From: Ferrovibrio sp.
GTDB taxonomy: Bacteria > Pseudomonadota > Alphaproteobacteria > Ferrovibrionales > Ferrovibrionaceae
Reading direction: 5' to 3'
DNA: 64,000 bases
Assembly: GCF_025869515.1 (NCBI RefSeq)
Contig: NZ_JAOZVR010000117.1
Coordinates: 1 to 64,000, forward strand
How positions within the stretch are numbered: position 1 is the first letter of the stretch; each line of letters starts with the position of its first letter. The notes under the pieces are model-generated. The model searched no databases and was not told the origin of the DNA. It saw only the letters and a program-made list of their open reading frames with translations. Positions 17,083-26,002 of this stretch are shown one piece after another. Both the position numbers and the translations under genes were made by a program.

Positions 17083-17292
17083 ATGCGCGTTGTCATCACC
17101 GGCGCCGCCGGATTCACCGGCCGCAAGCTGACTGCCGTCCTGATCCGGCAGGGCCAACTCATGGGAGCCGGTGAAGCTCCTGCTCCGATTTCCGAACTGC
17201 TGCTGGCCGATCACGTCGATTTCGACGCGCCCTCGACCGGTACCGGCAGCATCACGGACATCATCGACGCCTATCTGAAGGACGCGGCATGA
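17083..17292 (+). pseudogene. Remnant of an NAD-dependent epimerase/dehydrogenase (DenD-like)
   Basis: The 69-codon frame starts MRVVITGAAGFTGRKLTAVL, the nucleotide-binding opening of extended short-chain epimerases, and continues to LLLADHVDFDAP as in D-erythronate-dehydrogenase-like proteins. It then jumps to a short tail ending DIIDAYLKDAA. The full family is about 320 residues, so roughly 250 are missing. A good GGGGGAGA site precedes the ATG, and the stop overlaps the next gene by ATGA. It looks like an internally deleted gene that still serves as the upstream cistron of the monooxygenase. Confidence 0.7.
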
Positions 17293-18593
17293 GCGAGGGA
17301 AAAATCTGCATCATCGGTGCCGGATCCTCGGGCATCGCCGCCGCCAAGGCGCTGAAGCAGAAGGGCCTGGACTTCGACTGTTTCGAGAAGGGTTCGGATA
17401 TCGGCGGCAACTGGCGTTACAACAACGATAACGGCGTGTCGGCGGCCTATCGCAGCCTGCATATCGATACCAGCCGCAAGAACCTGCAATACCCCGATTT
17501 CCCGACGCCTGACGACCTGCCGGATTTCCCCTCGCACTGGCAGGTGATGCAATATCTTGAGGAATACGCAAACCATTTCGGCATCCGGCCGCATATCCGC
17601 TTCCGCACCAGCGTGACGAAAGTCGAACCGGCAGCCGATGGGCAATGGACAGTGACGCTGGAGAACGGCGAGACGCTGACCTACCGCGCCGTGATCGTCG
17701 CCAATGGCCATCTGTGGGACACGCGGCTGCCGGATTTCCCCGGCAGCTTCGGCGGCATGCAGATCCATTCCCATGCCTACAAGACGGCCGCGCCGTTCGA
17801 TGACCAGCGCGTGCTGGTGGTCGGCATCGGCAATTCGGCGGTCGATATCGCCGTCGACCTGTGCCGCCGGGCGCGCAGCGTGCATCTCTCCACGCGGCGT
17901 GGCGCCTGGATCATGCCGAAATACATCCTCGGCATCCCGACCGACCGCTGGGGCGCCTTCCTGTCACGCAAGCTGAAACTGCCGACCGTGCTGGCTCGCA
18001 TGATCGTCAACAGACTGATGTACCTGACCGTGGGCGACCAGCGGCGCTACGGGATGCCGACGCCAAAGCATCCGATGTGGCGCGAGCATGCCACCATCAG
18101 CCAGGAACTGCTGCCCTATATCGGCCATGGCTGGATCAGGGTGAAACCGAATGTGGCCAGGCTTGATGGCGCGCGCGTCCACTTCGCCGATGGCAGCGCC
18201 GAGGATTTCGACGCCATCATCTATGCCACCGGCTACAAGACCAGCTTTCCCTTTCTCGATCCGGCGCTGTTCCAGGTGAAAGACAACGAGGCGCCGCAAC
18301 TCTATCGCCGCATGCGCGCGCTCAACCAGCCGGGCCTGTATTTCGTCGGCCTGGTGCAGCCGATCGGCGCCACCATCCCGCTGGTGGAAATCCAGTCGCG
18401 CTGGCTGGCCGGCGTGCTGACCGGCGAAATCGCGCTGCCGACGCAGGAGGCGATGCAGTCGGAAGTGCGCGAGCACTGGCGCGGCGTCAAGCGGCGCTAT
18501 GTGGACAGCGCGCGCTATACGCTGGAGGTCGATTACCGCGACTACGCTCGCAACCTGCGCACCGACATGGAAAGCGGCCGAGGTGGCTATTAG
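17289..18593 (+). CDS. Flavin-containing monooxygenase
   Basis: This is a 434-residue class B flavoprotein monooxygenase. It has the FAD site IGAGSSGIAAAKAL at residues 7-20, the FMO fingerprint FGGMQIHSHAY (FxGxxxHxxxY) near 155, the NADPH site VVGIGNSAVDIAVDL near 177, and the late ATGYKTSFPF. Such enzymes oxygenate soft nucleophiles (N or S), and some act on ketones. The substrate cannot be deduced. Its ATG overlaps the stop of the epimerase remnant. It converges with the aldo/keto reductase gene 8 bases away. Confidence 0.92.
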   Translation: MSEGKICIIGAGSSGIAAAKALKQKGLDFDCFEKGSDIGGNWRYNNDNGVSAAYRSLHIDTSRKNLQYPDFPTPDDLPDFPSHWQVMQYLEEYANHFGIRPHIRFRTSVTKVEPAADGQWTVTLENGETLTYRAVIVANGHLWDTRLPDFPGSFGGMQIHSHAYKTAAPFDDQRVLVVGIGNSAVDIAVDLCRRARSVHLSTRRGAWIMPKYILGIPTDRWGAFLSRKLKLPTVLARMIVNRLMYLTVGDQRRYGMPTPKHPMWREHATISQELLPYIGHGWIRVKPNVARLDGARVHFADGSAEDFDAIIYATGYKTSFPFLDPALFQVKDNEAPQLYRRMRALNQPGLYFVGLVQPIGATIPLVEIQSRWLAGVLTGEIALPTQEAMQSEVREHWRGVKRRYVDSARYTLEVDYRDYARNLRTDMESGRGGY

Positions 18594-18601
18594 GGCCGGA
18601 A

Positions 18602-19555
18602 CTAGGCGGCGTAGGGCAGCGGATCGAGCAGCGCATTGACCTCGGCCAGGTCCGTGGCCGACAGCACCGTTTCGCCCGCCTGCACATTCTGCTCCAACTG
18701 CTCAGGCTTCGTGGCGCCGGCAATCACGCTGGAGACCTGCGGCCTGGCCAGCAGCCAGGCGAAGGCCAGTTCGGTCATGCCGATGCCACGCTTGTCGCAC
18801 CAGGCGCGCAGGCGTTCCAGCGTGGCGAGATTGGCCGGCGTCATGTAGCGGTCGGCGAGCCGCTGGGTATTGGCAAGCCGCGAGCCTTCGGCCGCCGCAC
18901 CTGCCCTGTGCTTGCCCGTGAGCAGCCCGCTGGCGAGCGGGAAGAACGGCAGGAAGCCGAGACCGAAGCGGGCGCAGGCCGGCAGCTGCTCCATCTCGGC
19001 CTTGCGGAACACCAGGCTGAGCTCGTCCTGCGCCGAGACGAAACGGTGCGTGCCGAGCTGCTTCGCCGTCCAGTCGGCATCGGCGAGCTGCCAGGATGTG
19101 AAATTGGAATTGCCGATATAGCGCACCTTGCCCTGGGTGATCAGGTCATCCAGCGCGCGCAGCGTCTCGTCGATCGGTGTGCGCGGATCGGGCTGGTGCT
19201 GCTGGTAGAGATCGATCCAGTCGGTCTGCAGCCGGGTCAGGCTGTCTTCCACCGCCTTCATGATATAGGCCCGCGAGGCGCCGACCTTTTTGCCGCTGTC
19301 GTCCATCGGCATGGCGAATTTGGTCGCCAGCACGATGTCCTTGCGCCGCGCGCCCAGGATCTTGCCCATCTGGGTCTCTGAACCGCCCTTGTTGCCGTAG
19401 ACATCGGCAGTGTCGAACAGCGTGATGCCGAGATCGAGTGCCTTGTGGATCACCTTGCGCGAGGCTTCGAGGTCGAGGCGCATTTCGAAATTGTTGCAGC
19501 CGAGGCCGACTTCGGAAACCAGAAGGCCGGAGGTACCGAGATTGCGGAATTTCAC
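18602..19555 (-). CDS. Aldo/keto reductase
   Basis: The 317-residue TIM-barrel NADPH-dependent oxidoreductase has the catalytic-tetrad context: Asp and Tyr in DTADVYGN, Lys in LATKFAMP, and His in LYQQHQPDP. The C-terminal cofactor region is VSSVIAGATKPEQLEQN. The substrate is unknown. The start is a GTG at 19555 that gives VKFRNLGTSGLLVSEVGLG, the usual family opening. No ATG is available upstream without lengthening the frame beyond the family's start. Confidence 0.92.
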   Translation of the reverse strand: MKFRNLGTSGLLVSEVGLGCNNFEMRLDLEASRKVIHKALDLGITLFDTADVYGNKGGSETQMGKILGARRKDIVLATKFAMPMDDSGKKVGASRAYIMKAVEDSLTRLQTDWIDLYQQHQPDPRTPIDETLRALDDLITQGKVRYIGNSNFTSWQLADADWTAKQLGTHRFVSAQDELSLVFRKAEMEQLPACARFGLGFLPFFPLASGLLTGKHRAGAAAEGSRLANTQRLADRYMTPANLATLERLRAWCDKRGIGMTELAFAWLLARPQVSSVIAGATKPEQLEQNVQAGETVLSATDLAEVNALLDPLPYAA

Positions 19556-19645
19556 GGGAGGAACTCTCTGTCAGGGAAAAGCCGGGCGCAGTATCGGACT
19601 CCCACATGGATACCGGCAAGCGCGAACCAAATTGGTTCGGCTATT

Positions 19646-21037
19646 TTAGCCCAGCACCCTCAGCGCTTCCGTCGCCGCGATCCGCCCCGAGAGCCAGGCG
19701 CCGGCCGCCGAGCCGATCCAGTCGACCGGGGCGAAAGCCTCGCCGGCGAACAGCACGCGGGCGCGGCCGGCTAAGCTGGTGAGTGCGCGGCCGGCATTGC
19801 GCCGCGCGGTGGCAAAGCCCGGCTTCGCGGCAGCAACCGCACCGCGACTCCAGGGATCGCGGCCCCACTGGGTGGCGACGCCCTTCACGAAGCGGCGATC
19901 CACCGCCTCGCCCAGCATGGCGCGCAGCTGGCTGCGCGCGGCGGCGATCATCGCCGCATCGCCGCGCCCTTCGAGATCGCGCGCATAGTCGCCGCCGACC
20001 TGGGCGACGACCAGGGGCAGCGCCTGCGCATTCAGCCGCAGGCTCATGGCACGCGTGCCGCTGACACGCAGCAGCGCCTGGGTATTGGCCGGAGCATCGA
20101 AGGTGCCGGCTTCATACTGCAGCGCGATGCGGTCGATCAGTCCCATGGTCATGCGGCCGACGGCCTCGCGCTGCGGCTCGGGCAGCCCGGGCTGGAAGAC
20201 GATGCCATCCTTCGCCGCCAGCAGGCCGAGCGGCACTGTGACGATACAGGCTTCCGCCTTCACCTGCCCTTCGGCGGTGGCAACCGTAACGCCGTTGCCG
20301 TCGGCCCAGTCGATCCGCACCACCGGGCGGTTGAGAAATACCGGCAGGCCGGTGGCCGATTGCGCCAGCCAGGTACCGAAACCACCCGGCAGCCAGGCAT
20401 CGTTGCCGGTGCCGGCGAGCCGCGGCGCATCCAGCGCCGACAGGGCGGAGAATTCGACCCCGACATGCAGCGGCCCGGCCAGCGCCTTGGCCAGATCGAT
20501 CCAGCGGCCGGCAGGGCCGCCTGCCTCCAGCTTGATACGGCTGGCCAGCGATACATCGGTGCGCAGCGCGCGGGCATCGAGCAGCGCATCATCCAGCTTG
20601 TCATAGGCAAAGCCGAGCGCGTCATAATCGTGCATCTCGGCATCGCGCACCGGATCGCCACTGCGCTCCTGGTCGAATAACCAGAAATCGCCTTCGTCGG
20701 GCTGCAGCCGCACCTCGCGATTGCGCAGTTCGGTGGCGAGCGGATTGATGTCGGCCGAGCGCAGCAGCGAGGCGCCGAGATCGACGGCAAAGCCGAGCGA
20801 GGATGTGTCGGTCCAGATGCGGCCGCCGATGCGGTCGCGCGCTTCCAGCACCACCACGCTGCGGCCGCGCTCCTGCAACATGCGCGCCGCGGTCAGCCCG
20901 GCCAGGCCGGCGCCGACGATGACGATCTCGGTTTCGCCCGGCAGCGTGACGGCACGGCTGCCGAAAGCCGGCAGCAGACCCGCCGCCGTCATCGCCACTG
21001 CCTGCCCTAAAACCTGTCTGCGCGTCGCCGTTGTCAT
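19646..21037 (-). CDS. Flavin amine oxidase family protein, probably exported
   Basis: The 463-residue product has a twin-arginine-like N-terminus (TRRQVLGQAVAMTAAGLLPAFG), then the FAD dinucleotide-binding motif VIVGAGLAGLTAARMLQERG and the GG motif RDRIGGRIWTD. The C-terminal FAD-contact region is VLFAGEAFAPVDWIGSAAGAW. This is the monoamine oxidase/phytoene-desaturase superfamily. The amine substrate is unknown. The Tat signal implies folding with FAD in the cytoplasm and export to the periplasm, which is inference from the signal alone. Confidence 0.88.
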   Translation of the reverse strand: MTTATRRQVLGQAVAMTAAGLLPAFGSRAVTLPGETEIVIVGAGLAGLTAARMLQERGRSVVVLEARDRIGGRIWTDTSSLGFAVDLGASLLRSADINPLATELRNREVRLQPDEGDFWLFDQERSGDPVRDAEMHDYDALGFAYDKLDDALLDARALRTDVSLASRIKLEAGGPAGRWIDLAKALAGPLHVGVEFSALSALDAPRLAGTGNDAWLPGGFGTWLAQSATGLPVFLNRPVVRIDWADGNGVTVATAEGQVKAEACIVTVPLGLLAAKDGIVFQPGLPEPQREAVGRMTMGLIDRIALQYEAGTFDAPANTQALLRVSGTRAMSLRLNAQALPLVVAQVGGDYARDLEGRGDAAMIAAARSQLRAMLGEAVDRRFVKGVATQWGRDPWSRGAVAAAKPGFATARRNAGRALTSLAGRARVLFAGEAFAPVDWIGSAAGAWLSGRIAATEALRVLG

Positions 21038-21079
21038 GGGCCGGCATTATGCCGTGCCGTCACGCCTGGCGCAAAAGTA

Positions 21080-21106
21080 AAGCCGGGCCGCGAGGCGGCC
21101 CGGCTT
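21080..21106 (-). terminator. Terminator hairpin after the exported esterase
   Basis: A perfect 12-base inverted repeat (AAGCCGGGCCGC / GCGGCCCGGCTT) with a 3-base loop lies 33 bases past the esterase stop on the minus strand. It is followed on that strand by TTACTTTTG, a short and imperfect U-rich tail, so termination may be partial. The amine oxidase gene begins 43 bases farther on. Confidence 0.7.
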
Positions 21107-21139
21107 GGTCAGTGTCGATACAGTCAGCGTCGACCGGAC

Positions 21140-22186
21140 TTACTTCCGGAACGCCTGCCGCAGGGCCGCATTGGCCTGCGCGATGGCACTGCGGGTGGCC
21201 GGGCTGTCGGCGAGACCATTCAGCATGACGAAGTCGTGAATGGCGCCGTTGTAGCGCGTCGAGGTAACGCTGACACCGGCCTGACCCAGCTTGCGGGCAT
21301 AGGCTTCGCCCTCGTCGCGCAGCAGGTCATTCTCGGCCACGATCACGGTGGCAGACGGCAGACCCTTGAGCTGTTCGACCGATGCCTTCAGCGGGAAAGC
21401 CAGCGCATCGTTGCGGACAGCGGCCGGATAATGCGCATCGAGGAAGAAATGCATCGCATTGGTGGTCAGCCAGGGGCCGTTGCCGTAAGCGGTATACGAG
21501 GCATTCTGCGAGATGTCGTCGGTCACCGGGTAGAACAGGACCTGATGGCCGATCTGCGGACCGCCGCGCTGCTTGGCCAGCAGAGTCACCGCCGCCGCCA
21601 TGTTGCCGCCCGCCGAGTCGCCCGCTACCGCCAGCCGGCTGGCATCGACATTGAGCGCCCTGGCATTCTCGGCCACATATTTGGTGGCCGCATAAGCCTC
21701 CTCGTTCGGCACCGGATACTTCACTTCGGGCGTGTTGCGGTAGTCGACAAAGACAACGGCGGCATTGGCGCCGACGGCGATCTCGCGGATCAGGCGGTCA
21801 TGGGTGTCCTTGCCGCCGAGCATCCAGCCGCCGCCATGGAAGTACATCACCACCGGCAGAGGCGCGCTGACGCCTTCAGGGCGGACGATGCGGACATTGA
21901 CACTGCCGAGCGGGCCGGTCGGCAGGCTGAGGTCCTGGATCGCGGCGGGCTGCCTGGCCACCGGGCCAGCCTGGGCGCCGGACAGCACCTTGCGGGCAGC
22001 CTCGGGCGACAGGGTGTAAATCGGCGGGCCACCGGCAGCGGTGACGGCATCGACGAAGTTGCGGGTAACCGCGTCCAGATTGGCCGACTGGGCATTGGCA
22101 GGCTGGGCGATGCCGGCCGCACCGGACAGGGTGACGGCCAGGGCCGTGGAAGCCAGAATCTGGCGGGTATGCTGAATGATGCTCAT
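21140..22186 (-). CDS. Exported alpha/beta hydrolase of the HSL (acetyl esterase) family
   Basis: The 348-residue product has a Sec signal peptide (hydrophobic ILASTALAVTLSGAAGIA, cleavage near ANAQ). The mature enzyme has the HSL oxyanion motif YFHGGGWMLGG, the nucleophile elbow GDSAGGN, and a later Asp/His pair (VIVAENDLLRDEGE, GAIHDFVML). It should hydrolyse short-chain esters in the periplasm. I chose the ATG at 22186. A frame back to 22315 exists but lacks a signal peptide at its start and crosses the probable operator. It is divergent from an OhrR-like regulator. Confidence 0.92.
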   Translation of the reverse strand: MSIIQHTRQILASTALAVTLSGAAGIAQPANAQSANLDAVTRNFVDAVTAAGGPPIYTLSPEAARKVLSGAQAGPVARQPAAIQDLSLPTGPLGSVNVRIVRPEGVSAPLPVVMYFHGGGWMLGGKDTHDRLIREIAVGANAAVVFVDYRNTPEVKYPVPNEEAYAATKYVAENARALNVDASRLAVAGDSAGGNMAAAVTLLAKQRGGPQIGHQVLFYPVTDDISQNASYTAYGNGPWLTTNAMHFFLDAHYPAAVRNDALAFPLKASVEQLKGLPSATVIVAENDLLRDEGEAYARKLGQAGVSVTSTRYNGAIHDFVMLNGLADSPATRSAIAQANAALRQAFRK

Positions 22187-22260
22187 GATACGTGCTCCTG
22201 TGTGTCGGGTGACCGGGCCCACCGTCCGGGCGCCGGGTCCGTCTGGCGGACAGTTATTAT

Positions 22261-22343
22261 TTATCGCGATAAGCATTCTTATGATAACTGTTTGTTTGGC
22301 ATAAGAGCCATGCATAAATCGTATGATAAATTCTATCGTGATA
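22261..22343. promoter_or_regulatory. Divergent promoter region with MarR/OhrR-type palindromes
   Basis: Between the esterase and the OhrR-like gene, the DNA turns sharply AT-rich. It contains the perfect palindrome TTATCGCGATAA (22261-22272), a near copy TATCGTGATA (22334-22343), and two TATGATAA elements between them. The repeated ATCG(C/T)GAT core flanking the divergent promoters is what an autoregulated MarR-family pair would need. Binding by the adjacent regulator is inferred. Confidence 0.6.
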
Positions 22344-22387
22344 TATAATATGAGCAGGCCAGCTCCCAGCTGGTGAGGAGACTCCCC

Positions 22388-22864
22388 ATGCCCGCCCCGT
22401 CACGTCCCCAGGCCGCCGAACCGGCCGAAACGCAGCTCGGCGACATGCTGTGTTTCGCCGTCTATTCCGCCGGCCTCGCCTTCAATCGCCTGTACAAGCC
22501 GCTGCTGGACCAGCTCGACCTGACCTATCCGCAGTATCTGGTGATGCTGGCGCTATGGGAGCAGGACGGGCAGACCGTGGGCGGCCTGGGCGAGAAGCTG
22601 TATCTGGAATCGAGCACGCTGACGCCGCTGCTGAAGCGGCTGGAGGGCAACGGCTATGTGCGGCGCGTGCGCAATCCCGACGACGAGCGCCAGGTGCAGA
22701 TCTTCCTGACCGAGGCCGGCCGGGCCCTGAAGCTGCCGGCAACGGCCTGCCCGGCCACGACGCTGCAGGCGCTGCAGCGCAGCCCTGACGAGCTGCTGGC
22801 GCTGAAGCGCGAGGTCGAGACGCTGCGCGATACGCTCAACGCCTTCATCGCAGCGCGCAGCTAG
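22388..22864 (+). CDS. MarR-family regulator, OhrR-like
   Basis: The 158-residue winged-helix protein has the OhrR hallmark MLCFAVYSAGLAFNRLYKPLL, containing the conserved redox-sensing Cys, then LTYPQYLVMLALWE. OhrR proteins repress peroxide-defence genes until this Cys is oxidised. A second Cys lies in TACPATT near residue 122. A GGTGAGGAG site lies 8 bases before the ATG at 22388. No ohr gene is visible. The divergent partner is an exported esterase. Its stop shares CTAG with lysE. Confidence 0.88.
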   Translation: MPAPSRPQAAEPAETQLGDMLCFAVYSAGLAFNRLYKPLLDQLDLTYPQYLVMLALWEQDGQTVGGLGEKLYLESSTLTPLLKRLEGNGYVRRVRNPDDERQVQIFLTEAGRALKLPATACPATTLQALQRSPDELLALKREVETLRDTLNAFIAARS

Positions 22865-23475
22865 CGCAGAATCATGACCACCGACGCGGCCAGCATCAGG
22901 CCCGTCACGATGTTGAAGGCGCGCTGGCGCCCGGGGCTGCGCAGCAGGCGTTGCGCCGCCGCACCGAAGACCAGCCAGACCAGTCCGCTCGGCAAAGCGG
23001 CCGCCACGAAAACCAGCGCGAAACCCGCCGCCTGCAGAACGGCATCGCTGTCACCACCCGGCAGATAGGTGGCGACCGCGCCGGCGCTGACCAGCCAGGC
23101 TTTCGGGTTCACCCATTGCAGCGCTGCGGCGCCGAGGAAACCGGCCGGACGCGGTGTGGCGGCATTGCCGCCGTCACCGACCGGGGCGCTGGCGATCTTC
23201 CAGGCGAGCCAGAGCAGGAAGCCGGCGCCAAGGAGGCGGATACCGAGCAGGATCTGCGGCTGCGCCAGCACGATGCTGCCGAAGCCGTAGGCGGCCAGGA
23301 ACATCATCGACCCCATGCCGGCCGACACGCCGAACAGGCAGGGCAGGCCGCGCAGGAAGCCGGCCTGTGCGCCGGTGGCGACCAGCAGCACGTTGCTCGG
23401 TCCCGGCGTGATGGCGGCCACCAGCGAAAAGACGAAGAAGGCGGCGGTCTGCCCGACAAACTGTTCCGGAGTCAT
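22861..23475 (-). CDS. LysE/RhtB family amino-acid exporter
   Basis: The 204-residue integral membrane protein has about six hydrophobic helices. The LysE-family signature ITPGPSNVLLVATGAQAGFLRG lies at residues 22-43, followed by GVSAGMGSMMFLAAYGFG. The family exports amino acids or derivatives through the inner membrane. The substrate is unknown. It follows prephenate dehydratase by 55 bases on the same strand. A role in exporting surplus phenylalanine is possible but not supported by sequence. Confidence 0.9.
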   Translation of the reverse strand: MTPEQFVGQTAAFFVFSLVAAITPGPSNVLLVATGAQAGFLRGLPCLFGVSAGMGSMMFLAAYGFGSIVLAQPQILLGIRLLGAGFLLWLAWKIASAPVGDGGNAATPRPAGFLGAAALQWVNPKAWLVSAGAVATYLPGGDSDAVLQAAGFALVFVAAALPSGLVWLVFGAAAQRLLRSPGRQRAFNIVTGLMLAASVVMILR

Positions 23476-23530
23476 GCCGCCAGTGCAGCATCGGCGGCGG
23501 CGGCGGTCTGGAAGATTTGTGCAGCGTCGA

Positions 23531-24406
23531 TCAGCTCTGCGCGCGGAAGGGATGCGCGCCGAACACGCCGATGATCTTCAGCGAGGAGCTGAAATATTCC
23601 AGTTCCTGCAGCGCCAGGTCGACGCTCTTATGCGCCGGATGGCCTTCGATCTCGGCGTAGAATTCGGCCACCTGGAACCCGTCGGACAGATAGCTTTCCA
23701 GCTTCACCACGTTGACGCCGTTGGTGGCAAAGCCGCCCAGCGCCTTGTACAGCGCGGCCGGCACGCTGCGCACGCGGAACATGATGGCGGTCAGGGTATT
23801 GGCTGCCTTGGGATCGGGATCGCGGCGCTGGCGTTCCAGCTTGATGAAGCGCGTGGTGTTGGTGGGATTGTCCTCGATGTCGGCGCGCAGCACCTGCAGG
23901 CCATAGAGTTCGCCGGCAATCGAGGAGGCGATGGCGGCTTCCTCGGGGCTGTTTCGTTCGGACACATCCTTGGCCGAGCCGGCGGTGTCGCTGGCGACGA
24001 TCGCGTCAAGTCCCAGTTCCTTGATCACCTTGCGGCACTGCGACAGGCCCTGCACATGACTGTATACGCGCTTCACTGTCTTCAGCGCGGCGGCCCTGGG
24101 CGCCAGCAGCTGGTGCCGCACGCGCAGAAAGTGCTCTGCCGTGATGAACAGGCCGCCCTCGGGCAGCAGCTGATGAATGTCGGCGACGCGGCCGGCGGTG
24201 GAGTTCTCGATCGGGATCAGGCCGCAGGCCGCACGGCCCTCGCGCACGGCTGCGAAGGCATCCTCGAAACTGGCACAGGGCAGCGGCACCAGATCGGGCA
24301 AGGCCTCGCGGCAGGCCAGATGCGAATAGGCGCCCGGCGCACCCTGAAAGGCCACGATCCGCGCCGGATCGGTGGCTTCCGTGGCAATGCTGGCGACAGG
24401 CGACAT
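23531..24406 (-). CDS. pheA: Prephenate dehydratase
   Basis: This enzyme converts prephenate to phenylpyruvate for phenylalanine synthesis. The 291-residue product has FQGAPGAYSHLACREA at the N-terminus, the conserved region LIPIENSTAGRVADIHQLL near residue 75, and NTTRFIKLERQ near 185. A C-terminal ACT regulatory domain begins about 200 with the feedback motif KLESYLSDG. It lacks a chorismate mutase domain, so it is the monofunctional form. It follows kdsB by 23 bases, an arrangement common in alphaproteobacteria. Confidence 0.95.
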   Translation of the reverse strand: MSPVASIATEATDPARIVAFQGAPGAYSHLACREALPDLVPLPCASFEDAFAAVREGRAACGLIPIENSTAGRVADIHQLLPEGGLFITAEHFLRVRHQLLAPRAAALKTVKRVYSHVQGLSQCRKVIKELGLDAIVASDTAGSAKDVSERNSPEEAAIASSIAGELYGLQVLRADIEDNPTNTTRFIKLERQRRDPDPKAANTLTAIMFRVRSVPAALYKALGGFATNGVNVVKLESYLSDGFQVAEFYAEIEGHPAHKSVDLALQELEYFSSSLKIIGVFGAHPFRAQS

Positions 24407-24429
24407 GGCGGACTCGATTTCTTTGGAGT

Positions 24430-25182
24430 TTATTTCGGCTGCATGACGGCGCGGATGCGCTCAAGATCGGCCGGAGTATCGACACCGAGCGGAAGCGTGT
24501 CAACGACAGCCGCCGCGATGCTCATGCCGTTTTCCAGCGCACGCAGCTGTTCGAGACTCTCGCGCTTTTCCAGCGGCGAGGGTTTGAGCGAAACGAAGCG
24601 CTCCAGCGCGGCACGACGATAAGCGTAGATACCGATGTGATGCCACAGCGGCCCCTCACCGCCCGGCACCGGCCTGCGGCTGAAATACAGCGCACGGCCT
24701 ACCGTCTGGCCCGGCGCCAGGCTCAGTACCGCTTTCACCACATTGCGGTCGTCGATCTCATGGCTCTCGATGATGGGCGTCGCCAGCGTAGCAATGTCGA
24801 TGGCAGCATCTGCCAGCGGGATCAGCGCGGCCGCGATTACCTTCGGATCGATGGCGGGCAGGTCGCCCTGCAGGTTGATCACGGCGTCATGGCGGCCGTC
24901 GGGGTCGAGTTTCTGCAGCGCCTCGAAGATGCGGTCGGAACCCGAGGGATGCGCCGGGTCGGTCAGCACCGCCTCACCGCCGGCGACCCGCACGGCTTCG
25001 GCGATGGCAGCATCGCCGCAGGCCACGGCGACACGGGCGAAGCCGGCCTCCTGGGCGCGGCGCAGGCAATGCACGATCATCGGCAGGCCATGGATGTCGG
25101 CCAGCGGCTTGTCCGGCAGGCGGGTCGAGGCCAGCCGCGACGGGATCAGCACGATGGGGTTTTTCGGAGTCGCGGCGGTCAT
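24430..25182 (-). CDS. kdsB: 3-deoxy-manno-octulosonate cytidylyltransferase
   Basis: KdsB activates Kdo with CTP for lipopolysaccharide assembly. The 250-residue product begins VLIPSRLASTRLPDKPLADI and carries LTDPAHPSGSDRIFEAL and NLQGDLPAIDPKVI, the nucleotide-sugar transferase signatures, and ends in the family's RIRAVMQ. Length is normal. It implies a Kdo-containing LPS. It starts a leftward kdsB-pheA(-lysE) unit, divergent from the cytochrome gene across 240 bases. Confidence 0.96.
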   Translation of the reverse strand: MTAATPKNPIVLIPSRLASTRLPDKPLADIHGLPMIVHCLRRAQEAGFARVAVACGDAAIAEAVRVAGGEAVLTDPAHPSGSDRIFEALQKLDPDGRHDAVINLQGDLPAIDPKVIAAALIPLADAAIDIATLATPIIESHEIDDRNVVKAVLSLAPGQTVGRALYFSRRPVPGGEGPLWHHIGIYAYRRAALERFVSLKPSPLEKRESLEQLRALENGMSIAAAVVDTLPLGVDTPADLERIRAVMQPK

Positions 25183-25422
25183 TGTTTAGGCCTTGAAATA
25201 GCAGCGAGATCGGCGGCAGGACCGGAACCGGGCCGCACGCCGCCCCGGTGCGGCACTTCGCCGCAGCCCGAGCCGCCGCAGGCCCTTCCCGGCGGGATAT
25301 ATACGGGTTGCGAACGGGTCGGGGAAGCCGCTAATGTCGCGGCGATTTTCCAGCCGTTTCGGCCGCTTTGCGGCCCGCCGGCCGTTTAAAGACCAGCTAT
25401 GCCGTCCCGGGAGTCTGACGCA

Positions 25423-25965
25423 ATGAATAGTTTCGAGCTCAACAAGATCGCCGGCGCGGTGCTGTTCTGCCTGCTGATCATCATGGGCGTCAATCAGTTC
25501 GGCAACATGCTGATCCATCCGAAGACGCTGGCCGAGCCGGCCTTCAAGATCGAGGTGGCCGAGGAGGCCCCGAAGGGCGGCGCGCCGGCCGCGGCCGAAG
25601 AGCAGGACCCGCCGGTTGCCGGCCTGCTGGCCGCTGCCAGCGCCGATGCCGGCAAGAAGGCCTTCGGCAAATGCGCCGCCTGCCACAGTGTGGACAAGGG
25701 CGGCCCCGCCAAGGTCGGCCCGAACCTGTTTGACATCGTGCAATCGCCGAAGGGCCATATGGCCGGCTTCGCCTATTCGGATGCGATCAAGAAGACCGAA
25801 GGCGCCTGGACCTACGAGAATCTCTACACCTTCCTGAAGAACCCGAAGGCCTATGCCCCCGGCACCAAGATGGCCTTCGCCGGCGCCAAGAGCTCGAAGG
25901 AGCGCGCCGACCTGATCGCCTATCTGCGCAGCCTGTCGGACAGCCCGAAGCCGCTGCCGAACTGA
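25423..25965 (+). CDS. Membrane-anchored c-type cytochrome (CycM-like)
   Basis: The 180-residue product has an N-terminal membrane anchor (about residues 9-26, GAVLFCLLIIMG) followed by an Ala/Pro/Glu-rich linker and one class I cytochrome c domain. Heme is attached at CAACH (C84, C87, H88). The probable sixth ligand is Met in PGTKMAF. It resembles CycM/c552, which carries electrons between the bc1 complex and terminal oxidase. I chose the ATG at 25423 with GGGAG nearby. An in-frame ATG at 25399 is less likely. Confidence 0.9.
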   Translation: MNSFELNKIAGAVLFCLLIIMGVNQFGNMLIHPKTLAEPAFKIEVAEEAPKGGAPAAAEEQDPPVAGLLAAASADAGKKAFGKCAACHSVDKGGPAKVGPNLFDIVQSPKGHMAGFAYSDAIKKTEGAWTYENLYTFLKNPKAYAPGTKMAFAGAKSSKERADLIAYLRSLSDSPKPLPN

Positions 25966-26002
25966 GCCCGAGCGTTTTCCAATCAGGGCCGGGAGCGTTG
26001 TC

